A stretch of 64,000 bases of DNA from Picocystis sp. L7 (lineage: Eukaryota > Chlorophyta > Picocystophyceae > Picocystales > Picocystaceae). Below the pieces are notes generated by a model. The model saw nothing but the letters and a program-made list of their open reading frames with translations, made no database searches and was not told the DNA's origin. Below, one piece after another: positions 12,008 through 20,400 of this stretch. Made by a program: the position numbers and the translations under genes. Every line of letters starts with the position of its first letter. The first letter of the stretch is position 1. Where the stretch lies: NCBI GenBank assembly GCA_020975725.1, contig QXJR01000030.1, forward strand, positions 372,001 through 436,000. Reading direction: 5' to 3'.

Positions 12008-13042
12008 ATGGCGTCGGCGTTTCGACGTCGCGCCTGGAACGCATGGCGACGCTTCTCTACGTCTTCTCCTTACGCGCCATCGCCTTCTTCGACCGCAGAA
12101 GGAAAGGTGACGGTGCGTACGCTGGCCCAGATGCGCCAGAAGGGACAGAAGATCGCCTGTGTGACCGCCTACGACCATCCTTCGGCGGTGCATGGCGAAA
12201 TGGCCGGCGCGGATTTGCTGCTGGTGGGCGATTCCGCCGCCATGGTGGTCCATGGACACGAAACGACGCTGCCCATTACCTTGGAAGAGATGGTGTGGCA
12301 CTGCAAATCCGTGCGACGCGGTGCCAGGCGAGCCATGGTGGTGGGCGACCTGCCGTTCGGAAGCTATGAGGCATCCACCACACAAGCCGTGCGAAGCGCG
12401 GTGGAGCTGATGCAGAAAGGAGGAGCCGATGCAGTAAAATTGGAAGGAGGAGCACCGGATCGAGCGGAAGCGGCCAAGGCGGTGGTCAGGGCAGGATGTG
12501 CCACCATGGGACACGTCGGACTCACCCCACAAGCCGTGTCCACTGTGGGAGGATTCCGACCTGCAGCTCGAAATGCTAAAGCAGCAGAGAAGGCCATGGA
12601 CGAAGCATTGGCGCTTCAGGATGCTGGGTGCTTCTCACTGGTGTTGGAATGCGTACCTGCAGCAGTTGCCGCTGCCATCACCAGCGCACTCAGCATACCC
12701 ACCATTGGAATTGGTGCAGGAAAGTACGTGGATGGACAGGTGTTGGTGTACCATGACCTGGTGGGCATGCACTCCCATCCACACCACGCAAAAGTCGCCC
12801 CCAGGTTCTGCAAACAGTACGCCCAGGTGGGACCAACGGTGATTGAAGCAATTCGAAACTATTGCGATGAGGTGCGAGGGCAAGTCTTTCCAGACGAAAG
12901 GTATGCACCCTACCGGATTGGAGAGCAAGACCTAGAGCAGTTCGCAGAATCGCTAGCAAAGAGAGGCTTTCATGATGCTGCGGAGGCAGCAACGTCTGTA
13001 GCTGGAGCAACCAACGAAGAGCACTGGAAGCACGGGGGTTGA
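12008..13042 (+). CDS. panB: 3-methyl-2-oxobutanoate hydroxymethyltransferase (ketopantoate synthase)
   Basis: The protein has 344 residues. It transfers a hydroxymethyl group from 5,10-methylene-THF to alpha-ketoisovalerate, the first committed step to pantothenate and CoA. An arginine/serine-rich leader of about 30 residues (MASAFRRRAWNAWRRFSTSS) looks mitochondrial, matching the location of the plant enzymes. Core motifs are ITAYDHPSA-like VTAYDHPSAVHGE, LLVGDSAAMVVHGHETTLPI, VGDLPFGSYE, VKLEGG, MGHVGLTPQ, LECVPAAVA and PTIGIGAGKYVDGQVLVYHDLVGM. The SHMT gene near the right end makes the folate cofactor this enzyme uses. Confidence 0.95.
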   Translation: MASAFRRRAWNAWRRFSTSSPYAPSPSSTAEGKVTVRTLAQMRQKGQKIACVTAYDHPSAVHGEMAGADLLLVGDSAAMVVHGHETTLPITLEEMVWHCKSVRRGARRAMVVGDLPFGSYEASTTQAVRSAVELMQKGGADAVKLEGGAPDRAEAAKAVVRAGCATMGHVGLTPQAVSTVGGFRPAARNAKAAEKAMDEALALQDAGCFSLVLECVPAAVAAAITSALSIPTIGIGAGKYVDGQVLVYHDLVGMHSHPHHAKVAPRFCKQYAQVGPTVIEAIRNYCDEVRGQVFPDERYAPYRIGEQDLEQFAESLAKRGFHDAAEAATSVAGATNEEHWKHGG

Positions 13043-13422
13043 AGGATTCTCGTTCGGCCCTGAAGCGGATTGCCAACATCTTCAGGACCTTCTTGACCTG
13101 ATCTGCATCCTTACGAGTCGAACCATACGCCGTGTGTAGGTCGCCCATCGTGCATGTCAAGGAGGGACAACCTCTGCTTTGGGCCGCAAGGGCCTGGTGC
13201 GGGAAAGGGTCAAGCAAACTATAGGTGTTGACAATGATATGATGACCAACTGGTGTGAAGACCCAGGTACGCTTTGATCGACGTTTTTCGTTTCAAGGCT
13301 TTTCCTTTGCAGACAGACATGGAATGGTCCCAGCTAAATGCAAGGTGGAGGCCGGTACTCCACACAAGTTTATCGTGCAGCCCTTTTGAAAGGAGGTTTT
13401 TCTATGCAAAGCCCGCACCATG
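13043..13422. other. Tail-to-tail spacer KPHMT / UBE2J
   Basis: This 380-bp spacer lies between converging stops and should contain both 3' UTRs. I see nothing else in it. Confidence 0.5.
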
Positions 13423-14626
13423 CTAGAGTTGCATGGAGACTTCATGCACCGCTTTCATGAGCTTTTTGGCAATTATAGCAAGAAGAGCAGTCGCGACCGC
13501 TACTGTGATCATCCGGAGTGAACGGTCATCCAGTTCTCTCGCATGACTCAGCAGCAGGGACTCTGTCTGACGCACAGGAGCCGTTGGTGCATCTGGCAGT
13601 GGTTCGATTTCCTCTTGTTCGTTGGCATCTAACCAGGTAGTACATTGGTCCTCCTCGTCCTCTTTCTTTTCTGGGAGGAACGCTGTCGTGCCTGGCGGTG
13701 GTTCATCTTGACTTGACGTTGGTGCTGAAGCTGGCATTGCACCGTCTCCAGCGACATCACGCGCTTCCCTTACTTGGTGTTCTTGAGATTCATTGGTCTC
13801 GGCTTCCAGTTCCGGCTGGAGTTGGTCCACGTGTCTACTTGCCCCTACTTCATGAAGCAACTTCCCATCTTCCTCTTCTTCCCGAGAAGCCACTTCCACC
13901 TCTGTAGACGTCGTTTCCTCGTCTTCCTGGTGCCGTTGCTGTTCCAGTCCTTCTGAACCATCGGTGTCCAAGGCACGTCCACGTGCGTCTCCTTCCACGT
14001 TCAACATCAGTTCATGCACCCGTCGAGTGACCTCCTGTCGCTCTTCATTCCCGTAGCTTGGAAAATCAGAGCGCGATTGCTGCGCCAGCCTTTCTCTCTC
14101 TTCCTTTGTGTATTCCAGGCTTCCCAGCGCACCTTCAGGCGGTGTAGGGAGGAAGGCGATCAGGGCCACCAGCGCGGTGCGCACTCCCCAGGTAGGTTGC
14201 CAATGCTCTGGGTGGTGGTTGGAGATGGAGAGGCACACTTTTTTTTGGGTTTCAAATCTACCGTTGGGGGTGAGGAACATGAAGGAGGGTGGTTTGAAGG
14301 GATACTCTGGTGGTAGGAGGATCCTTCCATGGTACAATCCACCTTCAAACTCGGTGTCTGGCGGTCCACGTATGGCGAAGTGCCACTCGAACAGGTTGTC
14401 CTGCGTCTCGCGTTCGACGGAAAGGTCCCCATCCTCCGGGTGTCAGCTTCCACGTCCATTCCACACGCCTGGTCGTTCGTCGCTTCGTCCCGCGCACCTC
14501 GAGCGGTTCGGCCCAGAAATCCCTTCCTCCGTGTTCCTGCAGTTCCTTGACCTCCTTCAGGATGCGTTTCACGGCCGGGTTCTTCATGTTGTACGGCGAA
14601 CAAGACGAAGACATCGTCGCCATCAC
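13423..14626 (-). CDS. UBE2J: Tail-anchored ER ubiquitin-conjugating enzyme (UBE2J/Ubc6)
   Basis: Two exons (14626-14498, 14400-13423) are joined in phase 0 and give 368 residues. UBE2J/Ubc6 is the ER-anchored E2 of ER-associated degradation. Exon 1 carries the first helix (NPAVKRILKEVKELQEHG). Exon 2 gives DNLFEWHFAIRGPPDTEFEGG, YPFKPPSFMFLTPNGRFE and the active-site segment KKVCLSISNHHPEHWQPTW with Cys at about 99. This LxNH/xH-type active site is typical of Ubc6/UBE2J and unlike classical HPN E2s. A long acidic linker leads to a C-terminal hydrophobic anchor (MITVAVATALLAIIAKKL). The 97-bp intron has GCTGAC at 14442-14447 (complement). A copia LTR ends 52 bp upstream of the start codon, reading in the same direction. 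Confidence 0.93.
14401..14497 (-). other. UBE2J: UBE2J intron
   Basis: 97 bp, GTGCGC...CGCAG, with GCTGAC as the complement of 14442-14447. Confidence 0.9.
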
Positions 14627-14678
14627 CGACGGTGAGGATGCGCCAAACGCGATCCCAAACGCGTCGGATGGGAAACCC

Positions 14679-15128
14679 TGTTGTCCGAATAGTCTTTCTC
14701 AGTGGGTTTTGGGTGAGAGAGATCGATAATTATCACCAGTAATTCACTACCTAGTATTACAGTTCAACTCACGAGCGTGTGAGTCACAAACCAGGTTCCA
14801 AGTTTGACTGTACGTGTGTTCCAACGGTTCCAGTTGCCGTGCTCTTCAGGTCTTCTCGTAGGCTCACGAGTCCAACACAGCAGCAAGCGTCCACACTTCT
14901 CTCTACCCGTCCCTTCTGACACTCCACTGGGGTATATCAGGTGGGGGGCAGTGCTACAGTCCCATGCACTACAGGCTACCTACCACTGCAGTCTTCTGTG
15001 ACGGGGTGACCCAGTCCCTTCGATCCCTTCCGAGACTCGAAACCACCGGGGTGGGAGTATCTTCTCCGAACTGGGGTGACTCGAGTGAACCATCATGATT
15101 GTACCGAGATACAGCCAATTGACTAACA
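14679..15128 (-). repeat. 3' LTR of the copia element
   Basis: This 450-bp direct repeat matches 19235-19684. It lies immediately upstream of the UBE2J coding region, in the same transcriptional orientation. Confidence 0.97.
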
Positions 15129-15142
15129 CTCCCCCTCAATCA
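15129..15142 (-). other. Polypurine tract of the copia element
   Basis: The sequence next to the 3' LTR reads TGAGGGGGAG on the minus strand. This is the purine run expected as the plus-strand primer site in LTR elements. Confidence 0.75.
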
Positions 15143-15146
15143 TGAT

Positions 15147-18100
15147 TCACTCTTGTTTCTTCACAACATGAAGAGCATCTCTGATCTCTTCAAATCTTGA
15201 TGATGGCAATATCTTCGTGAGATAATCTGCCAACATGATGTCCGTGGGACAGTAGTGAAATTTCACTTCACCACGCACTGCACGTTCTCGTACAAAGTGA
15301 TGCTGGATGTCAATGTGCTTTGATCTGGAAACTGAATTCAGATCATTGATCATCCTCAAAGTAGCTTGGTTGTCATTCAGTATTGGGATGCCATCCCAAG
15401 TACCGTTCATCAAACTTCCCAAGAAGTTTCTGATCCACAGTGCTTCTTTCACGCAAGCACTCACAGCCATGTATTCTGCTTCTGCAGTGCTAGTGGCAAC
15501 AGTCTTCTGCAACTTGCTATACCATGCCACCAGGCTTCCATTCAGCAGGAACAAGAAACCAGTCCTGGACCTCCTTGTGTCCACATCTGTTCCAAAATCA
15601 GAATCACAGTATCCTGTCAACTCCAAACCCATTTCTGCATTTGCTGATACAGGTTCATGCTGACCAAGACACAGACCATGTGTTCTGGCTCCTTTCAAGT
15701 ACTTCAATACTCTTTTTGCTGCCTTCCAGTGTTCCTGAGCAGGCTTGCTCATGTATCTGGATAGCACCGCTGCTGCATGGGCAATATCAGGCCGTACCGT
15801 TGTTGACAAATAAAGCAATTGTCCAACCAACTGCTGGTACTGCACAACCAATTCCTCATCACTTTCTTCCTTTCCTTGTTTCATGCATTCAGAGAGTGGC
15901 ACTCTACTCTCCTTTGCATTGTCCATTCCAAACTTCTCCAGCATCTTGTCTATCTTTGCAGCTTCTGACAAGTGCATCATCCTGCTTTTTCTGTTCCTGG
16001 TCATGACCATACCACAGTACAAGTGAGCAGGCCCCAAGTGTCTTGCATCAAACTTACTACACAGTCCATCAATGACCTTCTGCAGTAATGCTTTGTCACT
16101 TGAAGCCAGCAGGATATCATCCACATACACACATATGTAGCACACTGAAGTATCTGACCTGCAGAGCAGCACAGATTCTTCAACACCGTTGCACGCACAG
16201 CCCAGCACCTCTTTCAGGGTAGTGGTCAGTAGCTTGTTCCACATCCTTGGTGCTTGCTTCAGGCCATACAAGCTTTTCTTAAGCTTCAACACCTTTCCTG
16301 GTACAGGTTGTACCCCTTCTGGAAACTTCATGTAGATGTCTTCCACAAGATCTGCATTCAGAAAAGCAGTCTTGATATCCAGTTGTTCAAGTTCCAGGTC
16401 TTGCACAGCTGCTACTGTCAAGAACATTCTGAGTGCTGTTTTACTCACAACAGGTGCATATATTTCAGCAAAATCAATGCCTTCCCTTTGCTGAAAACCT
16501 TTGATCACCAGCCTCGCCTTGTAGCGTTCAACGTTACCGGCGGCATCTTTCTTGATCTTGAAGACCCACTTGGTCTCCAGCGCTTTTCTTCCGGCAGGGA
16601 GATCCGCAACTTTCCATGTATCAGACTCATACAACGATCTGATTTCATCTTCGACAGCCATTTTCCAAAGATCAGCGTCAGATCTTTCCATAGCTTCTTC
16701 ATAACCAGAAAAATCTGCAGGGAGCTTTTCAGATTCCACGTCTGCCTTCAAACCAAGAGCAAGTTTCCTGTAGTCAACGCCTTGACGTTGCCTCAAATCA
16801 TATTTTCCTGTACTTTGAAGTTCTGTTGTTTCGCTTGACGTTTCATTTCGTTCATTCTGATCCGTTAAGTCGGTTTCCTCATCAAAACGACTTACTGCAC
16901 CAGAATCTGAAATAATTCCTGCATTTTTCACACTGTCATTTTCCAGGTCATGTGGTGCTGTTCCTTCCAGGTTTTCCTGTACTGTGGTATCAGCTATACC
17001 ATCACCAACAACACTTTCCACACTGGTTTGACCACCTGTGACCATCTGATCACTGCTTTTACCGCTCTCCAGGAGCTGAGGGGGATTTTCTGCTTTTTCG
17101 GAAACATCGCTCAACGGGCGATTTCCAGGTTCAACAAGCAGATCAGGTATAACCAATTCTTGTGTTCCAAATGAACCATGTAGCTTACCTGGCTCATTTT
17201 CGAAGAATTCTGCTGTCCTGGACAATACCAACTGTCCATTCACCAAAAATCTGTATGTGCTGCTGTTTTCATAACCAATGAAGACAGCTTCCTGGGCCCT
17301 TGGAGCCAACTTTCCTGACCTTTTCTCTTCAGGAACATGCACCAGGGCTTTGCAACCCCATACCTTCAACAGATTTAGGTCTATACTGCTGCCTGTCAGC
17401 AGTTCAGCAGGACTTTTATCACCAGTACCTTTTGCCGGTACCAGGTTCCTCACATAAGCAACAGTCCTGACTGCCTCACCCCACAATGAATGGGGCATGT
17501 TGCTTTGTATCAGCAGGGCTCTTGTGCCCTCCATAAGTGTTCTGTTCAACCGTTCTGCTTGTCCATTCTGCTGAGGTTCATATCCAGCAGTCTTCTCATG
17601 GATGATTCCACGGTCCTTCAGCCATTCCATCAGTTCCTTGTTCAGGAACTCACTGCCTCTATCTGTTCTGATGGCTTTTACAGAACAACCTCCACGTTGC
17701 TCAAACCAACTGATAGTCTCCTTCACAAATCCTGCTGCTGCATCTTTGCTTGGTGCCAGGTGCACTTTGCAGGCTTTGGTGGCAGCATCCACTGCAGTCA
17801 CAACATACCTGTGACCTCCCAGTGCTTCAGGTTCTACTGGTCCCATAAGATCAAATGAGATCCTATCCAGTGGCTTGTAAGTCTGCTTGATGGCTTGGTG
17901 TGGCTTCTGTGTCATCTTGGCCTGAGGACACACCACACATGGCTTGGGTAGCTGACTTGGCAGTCCCATGCTCTTCAACACAAACAAACTTGGATGACCA
18001 AGCCTGGCATGCCACAGTTCTGCATCTGTCAGCAATGCCATTGATCCATCTTTTAGAGACTGTGCCAGCAGCTCTACTTCACCTTTCTTGATGGTGCAGC

Positions 18101-19217
18101 CTGTGTCATCAAATGTGACACTGGCTCCTGCAGAAATTGCCTTGGGTACTGAAAACAGATTGTATTTCAGTCCAGGCACAAAGAGTACACCAGTAAGGAC
18201 AATGTTGTGTCCTCCTCTGGAGAGATACACATCTCCAGAACCTGCAATGGGAAGGTTCCCACCTGCAGTACTGATCTCTTTACCATTGACACTCTCCAGG
18301 GTGTCATCAAAGAATTTTCTGCATCCTGTCATGTGCTCGGTCGCACCGCTGTCCACGATCCAACTGGACAGCTGAACATCCTGTTCAATGGCTGATGCCA
18401 TGAAAGCAGTATGATTTGCTTTTTCATGTCCAGCATCAGTTCCTTTACTGATGTCCTCATTCTTCCTGGGGCAGTGGGGCTTGATGTGCCCAGCCTCTCC
18501 ACAATGCCAGCAAACTGCTGTCTTGTTGCCAGGCCCTTTCTTGGGCTTTCTGCTTTTGCCTTTCTTCATGAAGGTCTTCAATGCCTTAGGTTTGCTGTCT
18601 AAGGTCATTTCAAATGCCAGCAGCTGAGCTCTCAGATAGTCTATCGTCAGCGGGACTCCGGACGCCTGTATCGACAACTGGACAGGCCGATACTCGGACG
18701 GCAATCCTCTCTTCACCTTCCTGCACATGTCCTCCTCTGAAACCACTCTTCCAGTGTTCATCACCAGATTGGCAAGTGATTCTACCCTCTCCATGAACTT
18801 GCTGATCTTTTCACCAGCATGCATCGCAACTCCATCGTACACATCGAGGGCTGCCTGTGCACTTACTTCAGTATGGAGATCATACTTTCTGATCAATTTC
18901 TGCCATACATCTTTGGCTTCTTGCAGATTTCTGAGGGACAGCAAGTCCTCAGATCTCAAGGTCTGCATGATAGCGCCTCTTGCTACCAGGCTCCTCTTCA
19001 TGCCTGTTGGTCCGTCCTCCGTGGCATCGAGAGTATCTCGCAAGCCAGCGACAACCAACACATTCATCATCCTTTCCTTCCAACAAATCCAGTTGGAATG
19101 GTCCAACTCAGGTACCTTGGATAAATCTATCCTGTAGGACACCACTTGTGGTCCTGAGCTTGCGCTCATCGTCGGTGTGTCTTCAAACACCTCTGCTGCT
19201 CCTGCAGCTTCTGCCAT
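15147..19217 (-). CDS. Copia gag-pol polyprotein
   Basis: A single long frame of about 1356 residues begins just inside the 5' LTR. It carries, in order, a UBN2/gag-like region, a CCHC knuckle (CWHCGEAGHIKPHC, about residue 240), an aspartic protease (WIVDSGATEHM), a GAG-pre-integrase motif (LWHARLGHPS), an integrase core (ISFDLMGPVE, IRTDRGSEFLN), a reverse transcriptase (CVYVDDILLASS) and RNase H (GYCDSDFGTDVDTRRSRTG; STAEAEYMA). It looks whole. The start was placed at the first ATG after the LTR, because the longer frame extends into the LTR itself. Confidence 0.95.
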   Translation of the reverse strand: MAEAAGAAEVFEDTPTMSASSGPQVVSYRIDLSKVPELDHSNWICWKERMMNVLVVAGLRDTLDATEDGPTGMKRSLVARGAIMQTLRSEDLLSLRNLQEAKDVWQKLIRKYDLHTEVSAQAALDVYDGVAMHAGEKISKFMERVESLANLVMNTGRVVSEEDMCRKVKRGLPSEYRPVQLSIQASGVPLTIDYLRAQLLAFEMTLDSKPKALKTFMKKGKSRKPKKGPGNKTAVCWHCGEAGHIKPHCPRKNEDISKGTDAGHEKANHTAFMASAIEQDVQLSSWIVDSGATEHMTGCRKFFDDTLESVNGKEISTAGGNLPIAGSGDVYLSRGGHNIVLTGVLFVPGLKYNLFSVPKAISAGASVTFDDTGCTIKKGEVELLAQSLKDGSMALLTDAELWHARLGHPSLFVLKSMGLPSQLPKPCVVCPQAKMTQKPHQAIKQTYKPLDRISFDLMGPVEPEALGGHRYVVTAVDAATKACKVHLAPSKDAAAGFVKETISWFEQRGGCSVKAIRTDRGSEFLNKELMEWLKDRGIIHEKTAGYEPQQNGQAERLNRTLMEGTRALLIQSNMPHSLWGEAVRTVAYVRNLVPAKGTGDKSPAELLTGSSIDLNLLKVWGCKALVHVPEEKRSGKLAPRAQEAVFIGYENSSTYRFLVNGQLVLSRTAEFFENEPGKLHGSFGTQELVIPDLLVEPGNRPLSDVSEKAENPPQLLESGKSSDQMVTGGQTSVESVVGDGIADTTVQENLEGTAPHDLENDSVKNAGIISDSGAVSRFDEETDLTDQNERNETSSETTELQSTGKYDLRQRQGVDYRKLALGLKADVESEKLPADFSGYEEAMERSDADLWKMAVEDEIRSLYESDTWKVADLPAGRKALETKWVFKIKKDAAGNVERYKARLVIKGFQQREGIDFAEIYAPVVSKTALRMFLTVAAVQDLELEQLDIKTAFLNADLVEDIYMKFPEGVQPVPGKVLKLKKSLYGLKQAPRMWNKLLTTTLKEVLGCACNGVEESVLLCRSDTSVCYICVYVDDILLASSDKALLQKVIDGLCSKFDARHLGPAHLYCGMVMTRNRKSRMMHLSEAAKIDKMLEKFGMDNAKESRVPLSECMKQGKEESDEELVVQYQQLVGQLLYLSTTVRPDIAHAAAVLSRYMSKPAQEHWKAAKRVLKYLKGARTHGLCLGQHEPVSANAEMGLELTGYCDSDFGTDVDTRRSRTGFLFLLNGSLVAWYSKLQKTVATSTAEAEYMAVSACVKEALWIRNFLGSLMNGTWDGIPILNDNQATLRMINDLNSVSRSKHIDIQHHFVRERAVRGEVKFHYCPTDIMLADYLTKILPSSRFEEIRDALHVVKKQE

Positions 19218-19218
19218 T

Positions 19219-19234
19219 CTCAAGGCTCTTAACC
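19219..19234 (-). other. Probable primer-binding site of the copia element
   Basis: Directly inside the 5' LTR the minus strand reads GGTTAAGAGCCTTGAG, the position of a tRNA primer-binding site. The matching tRNA cannot be named without a search. Only about 17 bases separate the LTR from the first ATG, which is a very short leader. Confidence 0.4.
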
Positions 19235-19684
19235 TGTTGTCCGAATAGTCTTTCTCAGTGGGTTTTGGGTGAGAGAGATCGATAATTATCACCAGTAATT
19301 CACTACCTAGTATTACAGTTCAACTCACGAGCGTGTGAGTCACAAACCAGGTTCCAAGTTTGACTGTACGTGTGTTCCAACGGTTCCAGTTGCCGTGCTC
19401 TTCAGGTCTTCTCGTAGGCTCACGAGTCCAACACAGCAGCAAGCGTCCACACTTCTCTCTACCCGTCCCTTCTGACACTCCACTGGGGTATATCAGGTGG
19501 GGGGCAGTGCTACAGTCCCATGCACTACAGGCTACCTACCACTGCAGTCTTCTGTGACGGGGTGACCCAGTCCCTTCGATCCCTTCCGAGACTCGAAACC
19601 ACCGGGGTGGGAGTATCTTCTCCGAACTGGGGTGACTCGAGTGAACCATCATGATTGTACCGAGATACAGCCAATTGACTAACA
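19235..19684 (-). repeat. 5' LTR of the copia element
   Basis: This 450-bp direct repeat matches 14679-15128 and begins TGTTAGTCAATTGG on the minus strand. It should carry the promoter of the element. Confidence 0.97.
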
Positions 19685-19872
19685 AACCCAAAAGGGAAAC
19701 CCAAGAGGGAAAGGGAAACCCAAAAGGGAAAGGGAAACCCGAAAGGGAAACCCAAGAGGGAAAGGGAAACCCGAAAGGGAAAGGGAAACCCCAAAGGGAA
19801 AGGGAAACCCCAAAGGGAAACCCAAAAGGGAAACCCAACCCACCGAAGCGAACAAAAGGGAAAACAACGAAG
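19685..19872. repeat. GGGAAA / CCCAAA imperfect hexamer array
   Basis: About 190 bp consist of alternating AAAGGG, GGGAAACCC and CCCAAAAGGG blocks in irregular order. The left flank of the copia insertion ends in the same GGGAAACCC word (14671-14678), so the element inserted at the edge of this array. Confidence 0.85.
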
Positions 19873-20400
19873 GGAACCCCCGAGGGAGTTTCTTCTCCGG
19901 AGGGAGGAGACCCGAGAGGGGGGGGGAGGCAGGCGGATGGGTGTCCAGGTCCATCCAGGCGTGCCGGTTGGTTTGTGTAGTTGTGGGTTTGGGTGCTTGT
20001 CTGCGGGTGCACCGATGGGTTTGTGTGTGTTTGCACCGGTGTGCCCATGTGTTTGTGGGTCCATATGCTCTTGTGTGCTTGGGGATGTGTGTGTGCAACC
20101 ACGGGACCTCGTGCCGCGAAAGCGACCCCGCATGGAACGACACGAGAACGTCCTTGGACGGATGCCCAGCACTCGTCATGCACCTGCACCTGCGCCTGCA
20201 CGGATGAGAAAAGAAACACCATGCCACCGCGCACCTGCACCAGGCACCCCCACCGGGGAGAAGAAACTCCACCGTCCCGGCCTGGACCGACCCCTTCTTC
20301 CCTCTTCCCTGGCTTCGTCTCTCAAGGAAGGGGGGCTCGAGTTAACCTCGTGGATGTAAGCGAAAAGGGACTCCGACACGTCGCGAAGGTCGTTGCGGAC
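19873..20400. promoter_or_regulatory. Upstream region of the NSF-N/BTB/b5 gene with a GT-rich tract
   Basis: A strand-asymmetric GT-rich tract (about 19970-20100, TTTGTGTAGTTGTGGGTTTGGG and similar) is followed by GC-rich sequence and a GTTAAC box at 20341-20346, 54 bp before the chosen start codon. The open frame runs back through this tract, but its translation is low-complexity and not protein-like. Confidence 0.5.

Larger units (their letters stand above)
14679..19684 (-). mobile_element. Ty1/copia LTR retrotransposon, looks whole and young
   Basis: The element is 5006 bp with 450-bp direct LTRs at both ends, TG...CA LTR termini and a 5-bp target duplication AACCC (14674-14678 and 19685-19689). 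It is oriented on the minus strand. The domain order gag, protease, integrase, reverse transcriptase, RNase H is that of copia (Pseudoviridae-like) elements. The two LTRs read as identical base for base, so the insertion is recent. It landed in the head-to-head promoter between UBE2J and the NSF-N/BTB/b5 gene, next to a GGGAAACCC-type array. Confidence 0.97.

Noticed and set aside
19685-19872. GGGAAA/CCCAAA array as interstitial telomere
   Set aside because: The units are irregular hexamers on mixed strands and do not match TTTAGGG- or TTTTAGGG-type repeats. It is called only a simple repeat.
19981-20400. Extension of the NSF-N/BTB/b5 frame to an ATG at 19981
   Set aside because: The extra residues come from a GT-rich low-complexity tract; the ATG at 20401 has a better context and starts protein-like sequence.
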